Part shown: positions 17,355 through 26,748 of the stretch, one piece after another
Layout of the letters: each line of letters starts with the position of its first letter
Numbering within the stretch: the stretch's first letter is position 1
Source: Lachnospiraceae bacterium NC2008
GTDB lineage: Bacteria; Bacillota; Clostridia; Lachnospirales; Lachnospiraceae
Assembly: GCA_000687675.1 (NCBI GenBank)
Contig: JHWS01000004.1
Span: 186,001-250,000 of the forward strand
Direction of reading: 5' to 3'
Length of the DNA stretch: 64,000 bases
Notes under the pieces: generated by a model
Told to the model about the DNA's origin: nothing
The model's input: the letters and a program-made list of their open reading frames with translations, nothing else
The model's database searches: none
Position numbers and translations under genes: made by a program

Positions 17355-18446
17355 TTGAAAGAAGTAATCAATAATTTTATTGAATTTTTATTTACTGATG
17401 TTAAAGACAAGAATGAGACTAAGGAGCTTGCAGTGCTTCTTAGACTTACATGTCTTATATTTTCGGTTTACTACTTTATAGTTGCTATATCTATAGCATT
17501 TATCCAGCACTATTATTTAAGCCTGGCTCTGGTTTTTGCTATAGGTTTATTGGTTGGGGCGTTTATCCTTACATATGAAAATAAGACCTTCTTAGGACTG
17601 GTGCTACTAAACCTTGTTATAATTGTTTTTTCAACTTTACTTGCTATCAATGTTGGATTTGAGATGGACTTTCATATAGCCATCTTCCTTAATATTCTGA
17701 TTATATATTTCAACAAATCAGAGCACATGCATCTTAAGAGATTCTATACAGTATTTATCTGTACATATCTTATGGTGCTTACACAGTTTTGTGATTATTA
17801 TATCAATGTAGATGTTCCATGGGGATTCTCAAGAATCTTTATCAGATCACTTAATATGGTTCTTATGGCTTGCTGTATTGGTTGTATTGCTTATTCATTC
17901 TGTACTAAGTTTAACCAGGCTGAAGATAAGCTTAGAAGTATTAATGAGAATCTTGAAAGAATCGCTAACTTAGATCCACTTACACAGCTTTCTAACAGAC
18001 ATCATATGAATGAATATCTTAGAAATGTTATATTTGAGCATAACAGAAGCGGTAAGACATTTTCTATAGCAATTGGTGATATTGACTTCTTTAAGAAGGT
18101 TAATGATACGTACGGCCATGAGGCAGGTGACTATGTTCTTAAGAGCGTGGCAGCTGAGTTCCAAAACCATATGAAGGGAATCGGCCATGTTGCAAGATGG
18201 GGCGGTGAAGAGTTCCTCTTTGCATTTGAAGGTATGGATGCCCAAACGGCATACACCTCACTTGATGCGCTTAGACAGAAGCTTGAGAGAAAGCAGCTAA
18301 GATTTAAAGAGTTTGATTTTAGTATAACTATGACATACGGCCTTGAAGAATTTAACGACAGAATGGGTATAGAAGCTACTATTAACAGAGCTGATGGTAA
18401 GCTTTATAAGGGTAAACAATCCGGTAGAAACAGAGTCGTTTTTTAA
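17355..18446 (+). CDS. Membrane diguanylate cyclase (GGEEF)
   Basis: A 363-residue protein with about six N-terminal membrane helices (residues 25-190) and no recognised ligand domain. A C-terminal GGDEF domain starts at the motif NLDPLTQLSNR. The catalytic loop is G283-G-E-E-F287, and DIDFFKKVNDTYGHEAGD carries the metal aspartates, so it should synthesise c-di-GMP. The C-terminal ADGKLYKGKQSGRNRV is typical. The TTG start follows a GAAGGAA site. It may be co-transcribed with thyA-folA, 55 bases away. Confidence 0.9.
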   Translation: MKEVINNFIEFLFTDVKDKNETKELAVLLRLTCLIFSVYYFIVAISIAFIQHYYLSLALVFAIGLLVGAFILTYENKTFLGLVLLNLVIIVFSTLLAINVGFEMDFHIAIFLNILIIYFNKSEHMHLKRFYTVFICTYLMVLTQFCDYYINVDVPWGFSRIFIRSLNMVLMACCIGCIAYSFCTKFNQAEDKLRSINENLERIANLDPLTQLSNRHHMNEYLRNVIFEHNRSGKTFSIAIGDIDFFKKVNDTYGHEAGDYVLKSVAAEFQNHMKGIGHVARWGGEEFLFAFEGMDAQTAYTSLDALRQKLERKQLRFKEFDFSITMTYGLEEFNDRMGIEATINRADGKLYKGKQSGRNRVVF

Positions 18447-18469
18447 AAGGGTGTATTTATAAGGGTTTC

Positions 18470-18498
18470 TTGACATGAAAATGTCATAAGAGTATTAT
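18470..18498 (+). promoter_or_regulatory. Promoter of ilvE
   Basis: Consensus TTGACA (18470-18475), a 17-base spacer and TATTAT (18493-18498), 52 bases before the start codon. Confidence 0.8.
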
Positions 18499-18550
18499 AA
18501 GAAAATAATTTTTACTAAATTTATTAAGTAAACGAAAGGAAGTCGAAAAG

Positions 18551-19573
18551 ATGGAAAAGAAAAACATTGATTGGGCAAGCATCGGTTTTGGTTATATGCC
18601 AACTGATAAGCGTTATGTATCCTTATATAAGGATGGAGCATGGGACCAGGGCGCACTGGTGGATGACCCTAATATCGTGCTCAATGAATGTGCCTGTGTA
18701 CTTCAGTATGCTCAGACATGTTTCGAAGGACTTAAAGCTTATACTACAGAAGATGGCAGAACAGTATGTTTCAGACCAGATCTTAATGCTGAAAGAATGT
18801 ATGATACTGCAAAGAGACTTGAGATGCCACCATTCCCTAAGGACAGATTTGTTGAGGCTGTAAAGCAGGTTATTAAAGCTAATGAAGCTTGGGTACCTCC
18901 ATATGGTAGCGGTGCTACACTTTACCTTCGTCCATATATGTTTGGTTCTAATGCTGTTATCGGTGTTAAGCCAGCAGATGAATATCAGTTTAGAATTCTT
19001 ACAACACCAGTAGGTCCTTACTTCAAGGGCGGTGTTAAGCCTATTACTTTATGTGTATCTGATTTTGATAGAGCAGCACCTCACGGAACAGGTCATATCA
19101 AGGCAGGTCTTAACTATGCAATGAGCCTTCATCCAATTGTTGAAGCTCACAAGGCTGGTTTTGATGAGAATATGTATCTTGATGCAGCTACTCGTACTAA
19201 GGTTGAAGAGACAGGTGGAGCTAACTTCCTCTTTGTTACAAAGGACAACAAGGTTGTTACACCTAAGTCTAATTCTATCCTTCCATCAATCACAAGACGT
19301 TCTCTTATGGTTGTTGCTAAGGAATACCTTGGACTTGAAGTTGAAGAAAGAGAAGTATACTTCGATGAAGTTAAAGACTTCGCAGAATGTGGTCTTTGCG
19401 GTACAGCTGCAGTTATATCTCCAGTTGGTAAGATTGTTGATCACGGTAAGGAAATCTGCTTCCCAAGCGGTATGACAGAGATGGGACCTACAATCAGCAA
19501 GCTTCGTGATACTTTAACAGGAATTCAGATGGGTAAGATTGAAGGCCCAGAAGGATGGATTGTAGAGATTTAA
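18551..19573 (+). CDS. ilvE: Branched-chain amino acid aminotransferase
   Basis: A 340-residue class IV PLP aminotransferase. Landmarks are YAQTCFEGLKAY, RPDLNAERM, the Lys-containing GTGHIKAGLNYA, RTKVEETGGANFLFV and ECGLCGTAAVISPVG. The length and motifs are those of the long IlvE group also found in B. subtilis and eukaryotes. It converts Leu, Ile and Val to and from their 2-oxo acids. AAGGAAG precedes the start. TypA begins one base after its stop. Confidence 0.95.
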   Translation: MEKKNIDWASIGFGYMPTDKRYVSLYKDGAWDQGALVDDPNIVLNECACVLQYAQTCFEGLKAYTTEDGRTVCFRPDLNAERMYDTAKRLEMPPFPKDRFVEAVKQVIKANEAWVPPYGSGATLYLRPYMFGSNAVIGVKPADEYQFRILTTPVGPYFKGGVKPITLCVSDFDRAAPHGTGHIKAGLNYAMSLHPIVEAHKAGFDENMYLDAATRTKVEETGGANFLFVTKDNKVVTPKSNSILPSITRRSLMVVAKEYLGLEVEEREVYFDEVKDFAECGLCGTAAVISPVGKIVDHGKEICFPSGMTEMGPTISKLRDTLTGIQMGKIEGPEGWIVEI

Positions 19574-19574
19574 T

Positions 19575-21416
19575 ATGAAGCAAACTAGAGATGACGTAAG
19601 AAATGTTGCCATTATTGCCCATGTAGACCACGGCAAGACAACACTTGTAGATGAACTATTAAAGCAGAGCGGTGTATTTAGAGAGAATCAGGAAGTGGCT
19701 GAAAGAGTCATGGATTCCAACGATATAGAAAGAGAACGTGGAATCACTATTCTTTCTAAGAACACTGCAGTAAGTTATAAAGGAACAAAGATTAACATTA
19801 TCGATACTCCGGGACACGCAGACTTCGGCGGCGAAGTAGAGCGAGTTCTTAAGATGGTTAATGGTGTTATTCTTGTAGTTGATGCATTTGAAGGGGCTAT
19901 GCCTCAGACAAGATTCGTTCTTCAGAAAGCTCTTGAGATGAAGCTTGCTGTTATAGTATGTATCAACAAAATCGACAGACCTGAGGCCAGACCTAAGGAA
20001 GTTATCGATGAAGTACTTGAGCTCTTTATAGATCTTGATGCGGACGAAGAACAGCTTGACTGTCCATTCGTATTTGCTTCTGCTAAGCAGGGTATAGCAT
20101 CACTTGACCTTGATAAGCCAGGTACAGATATGATGCCACTTTTTGATACTATACTTGACTATATACCTGCTCCAGAGGGTGACCCAGATGCAGGAACTCA
20201 GATTCTTATTTCTACTATCGACTATAACGAATATGTTGGTCGTATTGGTTGTGGTAAGGTTGAGAACGGAAGCATCAAGGTTAACCAGGATGTTGTAATT
20301 GTAAATGCTCACGACCCTGAGAAGAATAAGAAGGTTAAGGTTAGTAAGTTATACGAATATGATGGACTTGCTAAGGTAGAAGTTAAGGAAGCTTCTATCG
20401 GTTCCATAGTTGCAATCTCAGGTATTGCTGATATTCATATCGGAGATACTTTATGTGCTGTAGATAATGTAGAGCCTATACCTTTCCAGAAGATATCAGA
20501 GCCTACTATAGCTATGAACTTTATCGTTAATGACTCGCCACTTGCAGGCCAGGAAGGTAAGTTTGTAACAAGCCGTCACCTTAAGGAAAGACTCTTTAGA
20601 GAGCTTAATACTGATGTATCTCTTAGAGTTGAAGAGACTGAAAGCACTGATGCATTCAAGGTATCAGGTAGAGGAGAACTTCACCTTTCAGTTCTTATAG
20701 AGAATATGAGACGTGAAGGCTATGAGTTTGCTGTATCTAAGGCAGAGGTTCTCTTCCATACAGATGAGAATGGTAAGAAGCTTGAGCCTATGGAACTTTG
20801 CTATATTGATGTTCCAGAAGATTTCTCAGGTACTATTATTCAGGCTCTTAGCGAGAGAAAAGGTGAACTTAAGAATATGAGTCCTGCCAATGGCGGATTT
20901 GTAAGACTTGAGTTTGAGATACCATCAAGAGGACTTATTGGTTATAGAGGTGAGTTCATGACCTCAACCAAGGGTAATGGTATCATGAATACTATATTCA
21001 ACGGATATGCTCCATATAAGGGAGAGATTCAGTATAGAAAACAGGGTTCTCTTATAGCATTTGAAACAGGAGAGTCTGTAACATACGGTTTATTCAATGC
21101 TCAGGAAAGAGGAACACTCTTCATTGGTCCTGGCGAGAGAGTATATAGCGGTATGATTATAGGTGAGAATCCTAAGACTGAGGATATCGAGCTTAATGTA
21201 TGTAAGACTAAACATCTTACTAACACTAGAACATCAAGCTCTGATGAAGCTCTTAGACTTGTTCCACCTAAGATTATGTCTCTTGAGCAGGCTCTTGAAT
21301 TCATTGGTACTGATGAGCTTCTTGAGGTTACTCCAGACCACCTTAGACTTCGTAAGAGAATACTTGATCCTACTCTTAGAAAGAGAGCTAATATCGCTGC
21401 GCAGCAGAAGAAATAA
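19575..21416 (+). CDS. typA: Ribosome-binding GTPase TypA/BipA
   Basis: A 613-residue translational GTPase. G-domain motifs are [30 protein letters not shown] and [10 protein letters not shown]; elongation-factor-like domains II, III and V and the BipA-specific C-terminal domain ([19 protein letters not shown]) follow. It acts on ribosomes in assembly and stress adaptation. The gene directly follows ilvE with no gap, so the strong ilvE promoter probably drives both. Confidence 0.97.
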   Translation: MKQTRDDVRNVAIIAHVDHGKTTLVDELLKQSGVFRENQEVAERVMDSNDIERERGITILSKNTAVSYKGTKINIIDTPGHADFGGEVERVLKMVNGVILVVDAFEGAMPQTRFVLQKALEMKLAVIVCINKIDRPEARPKEVIDEVLELFIDLDADEEQLDCPFVFASAKQGIASLDLDKPGTDMMPLFDTILDYIPAPEGDPDAGTQILISTIDYNEYVGRIGCGKVENGSIKVNQDVVIVNAHDPEKNKKVKVSKLYEYDGLAKVEVKEASIGSIVAISGIADIHIGDTLCAVDNVEPIPFQKISEPTIAMNFIVNDSPLAGQEGKFVTSRHLKERLFRELNTDVSLRVEETESTDAFKVSGRGELHLSVLIENMRREGYEFAVSKAEVLFHTDENGKKLEPMELCYIDVPEDFSGTIIQALSERKGELKNMSPANGGFVRLEFEIPSRGLIGYRGEFMTSTKGNGIMNTIFNGYAPYKGEIQYRKQGSLIAFETGESVTYGLFNAQERGTLFIGPGERVYSGMIIGENPKTEDIELNVCKTKHLTNTRTSSSDEALRLVPPKIMSLEQALEFIGTDELLEVTPDHLRLRKRILDPTLRKRANIAAQQKK

Positions 21417-21539
21417 TGTTTTTGGCGGCAGTTTTGATGCGGAGACTGCGGTTAGCTGTGTGAATGATTTCAGTTTCATGACAGTTAATTGATTAATGGT
21501 GCAAATGCAGTATTAATAAGGGTAAATTAATTAAAAATG

Positions 21540-21548
21540 TGTTATAAT
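21540..21548 (+). promoter_or_regulatory. Extended -10 promoter before the polysaccharide locus
   Basis: TG-T-TATAAT at 21540-21548 is a perfect extended -10 element. No -35 box is seen at 16-18 bases. It abuts the terminator at 21549, so the predicted start (about 21555) would fall in the stem. Confidence 0.5.
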
Positions 21549-21584
21549 TTAGCGTGGGTGTTTAATCGCTCACGCTAATTTTTT
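21549..21584 (+). terminator. Intrinsic terminator after typA
   Basis: TTAGCGTG (21549-21556), 14-base loop, CACGCTAA (21571-21578), then T6. It ends the ilvE-typA transcript about 130 bases after typA. The stretch from 21417 to 21539 holds nothing recognisable. Confidence 0.85.
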
Positions 21585-21618
21585 ATAGGGGATATGCTTT
21601 ATAGCATAATAATTGGGA

Positions 21619-24129
21619 ATGAATAAGAATAAGACTAAAACTAAGACTAGCATCAGAGAGTATTTTTATTTTGCATTTATGTTCATAGTAATACTAAGAC
21701 ATTTCTTAGGAACAACTATGATTGACTATAGCATGGCTGACAATGTGCTTAAGTCACTATCATTTATACTTAAGATTTGTGTAAGTATAAAGATTATATC
21801 TGAGGTTAAGAATGTATGGAAGGTTAATGACCTTGTTACAGCTATTCTTACCATAGGATTTTTAGTTTTAGCTAACTTCTATATATCACATCCATTTATC
21901 TGGGAGTTTATATTCCTTGTTCTTGGTGCAAGAAATATTAATGTTAAGAAGATTCTTAAGTTCTATCTTGCAATAATAGTTCCGCTTGTAGTTATCACAA
22001 CTGTTGCCAGTCTCTTTGGTATCATTGATAACCTTATTTTCTATCGAAATCTTAACAGTGATCAGCCAAGATATGCATTTGGCTTTGTTTATGTTACTAA
22101 CTTCTGTGCTCACCTGTTCTTTATCTGTGCAGCTTGGGCATATCTTAGAAAAGATAAGATTAAATACATCGAACTTGGGGCTATGTGTCTTATTGGCGCA
22201 GGTTGTTATTACCTGTCAGAGGGACGTAACTCAACAATATGTATAATACTTCTTATTATCAGTCTACTTGTTTCAAAACTTACACATTCAAAAGAAAATA
22301 AACTTGTTAGAGGTTTTGTAAAGGTTGTATCCATAGCTTGGATGCCTATACTTGCAATCTCTAGTATTCTTCTTGCGGTTATCTATAATCCAAATAATGC
22401 ATTTATGGAGAAGTTAAATAGCGTACTTGGTCACAGACCAAGTATGGACGCTGTAGCTCTTGATAGATTTAGGGTAACTCTATTTGGTCAGGACTATACA
22501 ACTAAGATGTTTGGTGGCCAGAGTGGAATAGGATTTCCTAAGAACTATTTCTACATTGATTGTTCTTATGTTTCTATACTTCTTAGTATGGGGCTTCTTA
22601 CACTTATCGCTATAGTTATTATGTGGATGATTATCACATATAGAACTACAAAGAGCGGTGACTATATACTAGCAATTGTTCTTTCTATAACAGCGCTTCA
22701 CTGCTTTATGGAAAACAGCATATTTAATATCTCATACAATCCATTCTTCCTTCTATTATTTGCAGGAGAGTGTCTAGTTTATCCAGACCCATTTGGAATA
22801 AAGGCTAAGTTTAAGGAATGGTACACAGGTAAGGCTTATAAGATTGTAGTAATAAAGAATCTTCTTATACTTGTATTCTTTGCACTGATAGTTGAACTTC
22901 TAGCATTTAACATGGAGTCTATTACATCTATATTTAAGAACTATGTTGGTGCTGAGGAATATAATACAAGACTTAAGATGGTTTCATTTACTGATGACGG
23001 TAAGATGACATGTGATGGAACATTTGAAATATTTATTGATGATGTAACTGAGCCTATAGAGAGTCTGGATATTCCTATCAATATGTATTCATTTGATAAT
23101 AGCAGGCTTCTTTATGAAGATGAGTATGCTTACTATGTTTATACATACAACGAAAAGAAGGATGATTATGACGGCGTAGCAAAAGTTACAGCTAATACAA
23201 GCAGACCTTCTTCAAGTTATAAGAAATTCAATAAAACATACAATGCAAGTAAATATTTGATAATCGTTGAATTTGGAACATACTGCCAGTTTGATATTAA
23301 GGGGATCAATATTAATGGACCTAAGCCATTCAATATTAATTACTTAAGATTACTTATAATCTATATCATACTTGGGGTTACATATTACTTCGGCGTTGAG
23401 AAGAGAGAGGCTGAGCCAAGTCCTGTTACCATCGAGATTCAGAAGGCTACAAACCAGTTTGAATCGACAGGGGCTCTTAGAACAGAGGCTCATAAGAATA
23501 TGAAGCTTGTATACGAGAAGAAGAATCCGGTATACATCTTCTTAAAGAGAGCATTTGATATAACTATGTCCGGAATCGCTATACTTCTTCTATCACCTAT
23601 ATTTATTGCAACTGCAATAGCTATCAAGATAGAGGATAATGGTCCAGTATTCTTTACACAGAACAGGGCTGGTAAGAATCTTAAGCCATTCAAGATGTGG
23701 AAGTTCAGATCTATGTATGTGAATGCAGATGAGAAGCTTAAGGAACTTATGGCAGGTAATGAACAGACCGGGCATGCATTTAAGATTAAGGATGATCCTC
23801 GTATTACAAAAGTTGGTAAATTTATCAGAAAGTATTCTATCGATGAACTGCCGCAGCTCTTCAATGTATTTCTTGGCGACATGTCCATAGTTGGTCCAAG
23901 ACCTATCCTGGTATTCCAGATGGAAGAATGTGACGACTACGATAAGCAGAGACTTATAGTTCAGCCGGGACTTACATGCATCTGGCAGGTAAGCGGTAGA
24001 GCAAATATCAAGTGGGACCAGTGGATAGAACTAGACCTTGATTATATTGATAAGATGAGCGTTTGGACAGACATAAAGCTTATCATAAAGACTGTGCCGG
24101 TTGTACTTACCGGTGATGGAGCATTTTAG
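21619..24129 (+). CDS. Polymerase-like membrane protein fused to bacterial sugar transferase
   Basis: An 836-residue fusion. Residues 1-420 form about ten membrane helices resembling O-antigen polymerases/ligases (Wzy/WaaL). Residues about 420-560 are probably an outside beta-rich domain. One more helix leads to a bacterial sugar transferase at about 635-836 (FLKRAFDITMSGIAILLLSP, FTQNRAGKNLKPFKMWKFRSM, KYSIDELPQLFNVFLGDMSIVGPRP, PGLTCIWQVSGR). The C-terminal domain would place the first sugar-phosphate on undecaprenyl phosphate; the N-terminal part would polymerise or ligate repeat units. ATG 21619 has only a weak upstream site; TTG 21613 is an alternative. The first 600 residues are paralogous to the protein at 43141-45093. 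Confidence 0.85.
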   Translation: MNKNKTKTKTSIREYFYFAFMFIVILRHFLGTTMIDYSMADNVLKSLSFILKICVSIKIISEVKNVWKVNDLVTAILTIGFLVLANFYISHPFIWEFIFLVLGARNINVKKILKFYLAIIVPLVVITTVASLFGIIDNLIFYRNLNSDQPRYAFGFVYVTNFCAHLFFICAAWAYLRKDKIKYIELGAMCLIGAGCYYLSEGRNSTICIILLIISLLVSKLTHSKENKLVRGFVKVVSIAWMPILAISSILLAVIYNPNNAFMEKLNSVLGHRPSMDAVALDRFRVTLFGQDYTTKMFGGQSGIGFPKNYFYIDCSYVSILLSMGLLTLIAIVIMWMIITYRTTKSGDYILAIVLSITALHCFMENSIFNISYNPFFLLLFAGECLVYPDPFGIKAKFKEWYTGKAYKIVVIKNLLILVFFALIVELLAFNMESITSIFKNYVGAEEYNTRLKMVSFTDDGKMTCDGTFEIFIDDVTEPIESLDIPINMYSFDNSRLLYEDEYAYYVYTYNEKKDDYDGVAKVTANTSRPSSSYKKFNKTYNASKYLIIVEFGTYCQFDIKGININGPKPFNINYLRLLIIYIILGVTYYFGVEKREAEPSPVTIEIQKATNQFESTGALRTEAHKNMKLVYEKKNPVYIFLKRAFDITMSGIAILLLSPIFIATAIAIKIEDNGPVFFTQNRAGKNLKPFKMWKFRSMYVNADEKLKELMAGNEQTGHAFKIKDDPRITKVGKFIRKYSIDELPQLFNVFLGDMSIVGPRPILVFQMEECDDYDKQRLIVQPGLTCIWQVSGRANIKWDQWIELDLDYIDKMSVWTDIKLIIKTVPVVLTGDGAF

Positions 24130-24229
24130 AATATAGTCGAACGACTATATTCGGTAAGATAATGTAAAAATATAGTCGAACGACTATATTTTGCTAAAAT
24201 GTGTTACAATATAGTTGAACGACTATATT
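24130..24229. promoter_or_regulatory. Three palindromic operators upstream of hipBA
   Basis: Three 22-bp palindromes of the form AATATAGTCG-N2-CGACTATATT lie at 24130-24151, 24169-24190 and 24208-24229 (the third has one G-to-T transition change: AGTTG for AGTCG). They start exactly 39 bp apart. The first begins the base after the preceding stop codon. The third overlaps the -10 box. They are the expected binding sites of the HipB-type protein encoded next. Confidence 0.9.
24202..24210 (+). promoter_or_regulatory. hipBA promoter (-10 region)
   Basis: An extended -10 element TG-T-TACAAT at 24202-24210 runs into operator 3, so repressor binding would block polymerase. No good -35 box is seen. 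Confidence 0.5.
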
Positions 24230-24249
24230 TCACAAAGGGCCGATTTTGT

Positions 24250-24459
24250 ATGAAGATAACATCTACTGAAGAATTAGGTAAATATATAAAGGACAAGAGA
24301 AAAAAACAGGGCTATACCCAAAAGGAAATATCTGACTATACGGGTTATAGCGCAAGTTTTATATCACAGCTTGAGAATGGCAAGTCAAGTGTAGAGTTTG
24401 GAAAAGCACTCCATCTTGCTAATATGCTTGGTTTAGATTTGTTTGTAGAAGAAAGATAG
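24250..24459 (+). CDS. hipB: HipB-type HTH antitoxin
   Basis: A 69-residue Xre-family protein with the helix-turn-helix KKQGYTQKEISDYTGYSASFISQLENGK. ATG 24250 is chosen because AAAGGG lies at 24234-24239 and because an earlier ATG at 24199 would place operator 3 inside the gene. The stop is four bases before the HipA start. By family analogy it neutralises HipA and represses the operon through the three operators. It lacks a long C-terminal tail. Confidence 0.88.
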   Translation: MKITSTEELGKYIKDKRKKQGYTQKEISDYTGYSASFISQLENGKSSVEFGKALHLANMLGLDLFVEER

Positions 24460-24463
24460 TAGA

Positions 24464-25738
24464 TTGAAAGAATTAATTGTAAACATTGAGAAAAATGGAA
24501 AATTAATTAAGGCAGGTACTATTAGAGGTAATGATTATTCAGATGCAGTATTTTGCTATGATAACGAGTACCTTGAAAATGATAATACTCCAATATCGAT
24601 ATCACTTCCATTGCAGAATGAACCATTTTCTGTAAAACAGACATATAACTTTTTTGAGGGACTTTTACCTGAAGGCTTTTCGAGAAAAACTGTTGCCAAT
24701 TATTTTAAGACAAATGAGGAAGACTATATATCAATATTAGAACAGCTTGGACAGGAATGCCTTGGCGCTATCTATATTGGCAATACTTCTAATGATTCAG
24801 CTATTGATGGAACTTACGAGCCACTATCAGATGAATTATTAAAGAATCTAGCGGCTGAAGGTGCGACAACCTTAACAAAGATACTTGCTGAGACTCATTT
24901 ATCACTAACAGGTGCAACTGGTAAGGTGGGCGTGTATTACGATGAAGAAGGTGACAAATGGTACCTTTCTAAAGGAACAGCACCAAGCACTCATATCGTA
25001 AAACAAAGCCATGTTCGATATAAAAGCATAGTTATAAATGAACTTATCTGTTTACAGACAGCAAAACTGCTAGGAATAAATGTTCCTGATTCATTTATCA
25101 TTAATACAGGTAACGGTAAGGATGAAGACATACTCTTTGCAACTAAAAGATATGACAGAATCCTCTCAGATATAAAAATTGACGGCCTATCTGTTCCATA
25201 TAGGCTTCATCAGGAAGATTTTGCTCAGGCGCTTGGAATTGATGCCGCAAGTAAATATGAGACAACAAAAAAAGGCTATATAGCCAAGATGTTTGCTCTT
25301 ATAAGCAATGTATCAAGCAAACCAATCGAAGATACAGGGGAGTTATGGAGGAGAATTGTATTCAATTACCTAATAGGGAATACTGACAGTCATATAAAGA
25401 ACTACTCGCTTGTGTATAATAATGAGCTTAACAAGATTAAGCTAGCACCTGCTTATGACATAGTATGTACCACGGCTTATAATACCAGCAATGATATGTC
25501 TATGTATGTTGGGAGTAAACTTAAAATCAATGAGATAGATAAATCTTGCTTCGACGAGGCTGCCCTAGAGGCAGGAATAGGTAAAAATATAGCTACTAAA
25601 GAATATGAAAAAATGCTTGCAGGATTTGAAAATGCTCTGTCAGAAGCAACGGATTTGGTAAAATCTCTTGGATATAAAGAAGCAGACAATATTAAAGAAC
25701 AAATACTTAAAACTGGTGGTTTCCAGTACATTTCATAG
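24464..25738 (+). CDS. hipA: HipA-type serine/threonine kinase toxin
   Basis: A 424-residue protein close in length to E. coli HipA (440). It has the Couple_hipA N-terminal region (ISISLPLQNEPF, FFEGLLPEG), LSLTGATGKVGV, STHIVKQ, catalytic D308 in NTDSHIKNYSL and metal-binding D332 in LAPAYDIV, at nearly the same residue numbers as E. coli D309 and D332. All catalytic residues seem intact. HipA phosphorylates glutamyl-tRNA synthetase and induces dormancy; other HipA branches use other targets. The TTG start is close behind hipB. The pair lies between two surface-glycan genes, suggesting insertion. Confidence 0.9.
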   Translation: MKELIVNIEKNGKLIKAGTIRGNDYSDAVFCYDNEYLENDNTPISISLPLQNEPFSVKQTYNFFEGLLPEGFSRKTVANYFKTNEEDYISILEQLGQECLGAIYIGNTSNDSAIDGTYEPLSDELLKNLAAEGATTLTKILAETHLSLTGATGKVGVYYDEEGDKWYLSKGTAPSTHIVKQSHVRYKSIVINELICLQTAKLLGINVPDSFIINTGNGKDEDILFATKRYDRILSDIKIDGLSVPYRLHQEDFAQALGIDAASKYETTKKGYIAKMFALISNVSSKPIEDTGELWRRIVFNYLIGNTDSHIKNYSLVYNNELNKIKLAPAYDIVCTTAYNTSNDMSMYVGSKLKINEIDKSCFDEAALEAGIGKNIATKEYEKMLAGFENALSEATDLVKSLGYKEADNIKEQILKTGGFQYIS

Positions 25739-25747
25739 GAATACAAT

Positions 25748-26647
25748 ATGAACAAGACAGCAGCGGTTGTAGTTACGTATAACCGCAAAGACATACTTAA
25801 AAAGTGCATAGATTCACTATTAGGACAGAAGAATGCGACCTGTGACATCGTACTTATTAATAATGCAAGTACTGATGGAACAGAGGAGATGATTCTTAAT
25901 GAGTATATGATGCCTGAGGTTAAGTACTTCAATACTGGGGCTAACCTTGGTGGAGCAGGTGGCTTTGAGTATGGAGTAGGCAAGGCTGCGGAGCTTGGGT
26001 ATGAATATATCTGGATTATGGATGATGATACCTGGCCAGCACCAGATGCTTTGTATCATCTGTTTGAAGCTGATAAAAAGCTGGATGGTAAATGGGGATT
26101 CTTATCGAGCGTAGCATATTGGACAGATGGGAATGTCTGTAAAGCTAACAGACCAAAGAAGTCTTTATTTACATTTGCAAAAGATAGTGAACTGTCAAAA
26201 GACATAGTAAAGATAAAGATGGGATCATTCGTATCTATGCTAGTCAAAGGTGAAGATGTAAAAAACATCGGGCTTCCTATAGGTGACTACTTCATATGGA
26301 CTGACGACTATGAATACTGTGGTCGCTTATCAAAAAAGCATCCAGGCTATTGGGTGTCAGAAAGTACAGTTACTCATGCAATGAAAAATCATACTAAGGC
26401 AAATATAGCTTCAGATGATATTTCAAGAATGAACAGATATGAGTGCTTATTTAGAAATGACGTGCACTGCTATAGACAGCAAGGGATAATGGGATGGTTT
26501 TATATATGGTTTAAGGACCTATATATGACCTTGAAAGTTATTCTTAAAGGAAATGGTAATAAGAAGAAACGTATAAGTACTATATGGAATGGATATAGGA
26601 AGGGCTTGAAGTATAGGCCGAAGATAAAGAAGATTGCCGGCAAATAA
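25748..26647 (+). CDS. GT2 glycosyltransferase (GlfT2/rhamnosyltransferase-like)
   Basis: A 299-residue GT-A fold family 2 glycosyltransferase. Nucleotide-sugar motifs are VVVTYNRKDILKKCIDSLL, NNASTDGT and the DXD-type WIMDDDTWP. GGAGGFEYG and the C-terminal FIWTDDYEYCGRL are typical of the galactofuranosyl/rhamnosyltransferase branch. It is cytosolic and presumably extends the lipid-linked repeat unit. A paralogue lies at 35143-36036. AGGAA precedes ATG. The 101-base gap after it holds a weak inverted repeat (26659-26700) without a T tract. Confidence 0.88.
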   Translation: MNKTAAVVVTYNRKDILKKCIDSLLGQKNATCDIVLINNASTDGTEEMILNEYMMPEVKYFNTGANLGGAGGFEYGVGKAAELGYEYIWIMDDDTWPAPDALYHLFEADKKLDGKWGFLSSVAYWTDGNVCKANRPKKSLFTFAKDSELSKDIVKIKMGSFVSMLVKGEDVKNIGLPIGDYFIWTDDYEYCGRLSKKHPGYWVSESTVTHAMKNHTKANIASDDISRMNRYECLFRNDVHCYRQQGIMGWFYIWFKDLYMTLKVILKGNGNKKKRISTIWNGYRKGLKYRPKIKKIAGK

Positions 26648-26748
26648 AGGAAGTGTAATGTACCAGAGGAATGGCATAAGCTAATCAGCTGGCAGGTACA
26701 AAAAAGGGCGAGGATGATATTAGAGTAGTCGTCCTAATTAATAATAAT

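Noticed and set aside
24130..24229. CRISPR array
   Set aside because: The repeats are palindromes with 17-base, partly similar spacers and are explained as operators of the adjacent HTH gene; no cas genes are present.
24199..24249. N-terminal extension of HipB from ATG 24199
   Set aside because: It would put an operator and the -10 box within the gene; ATG 24250 has a proper ribosome site and matches the family start.
26659..26700. Terminator after the first GT2 gene
   Set aside because: The TGTACC/GGTACA stem is followed by an A run on this strand, not T, and the loop is long.
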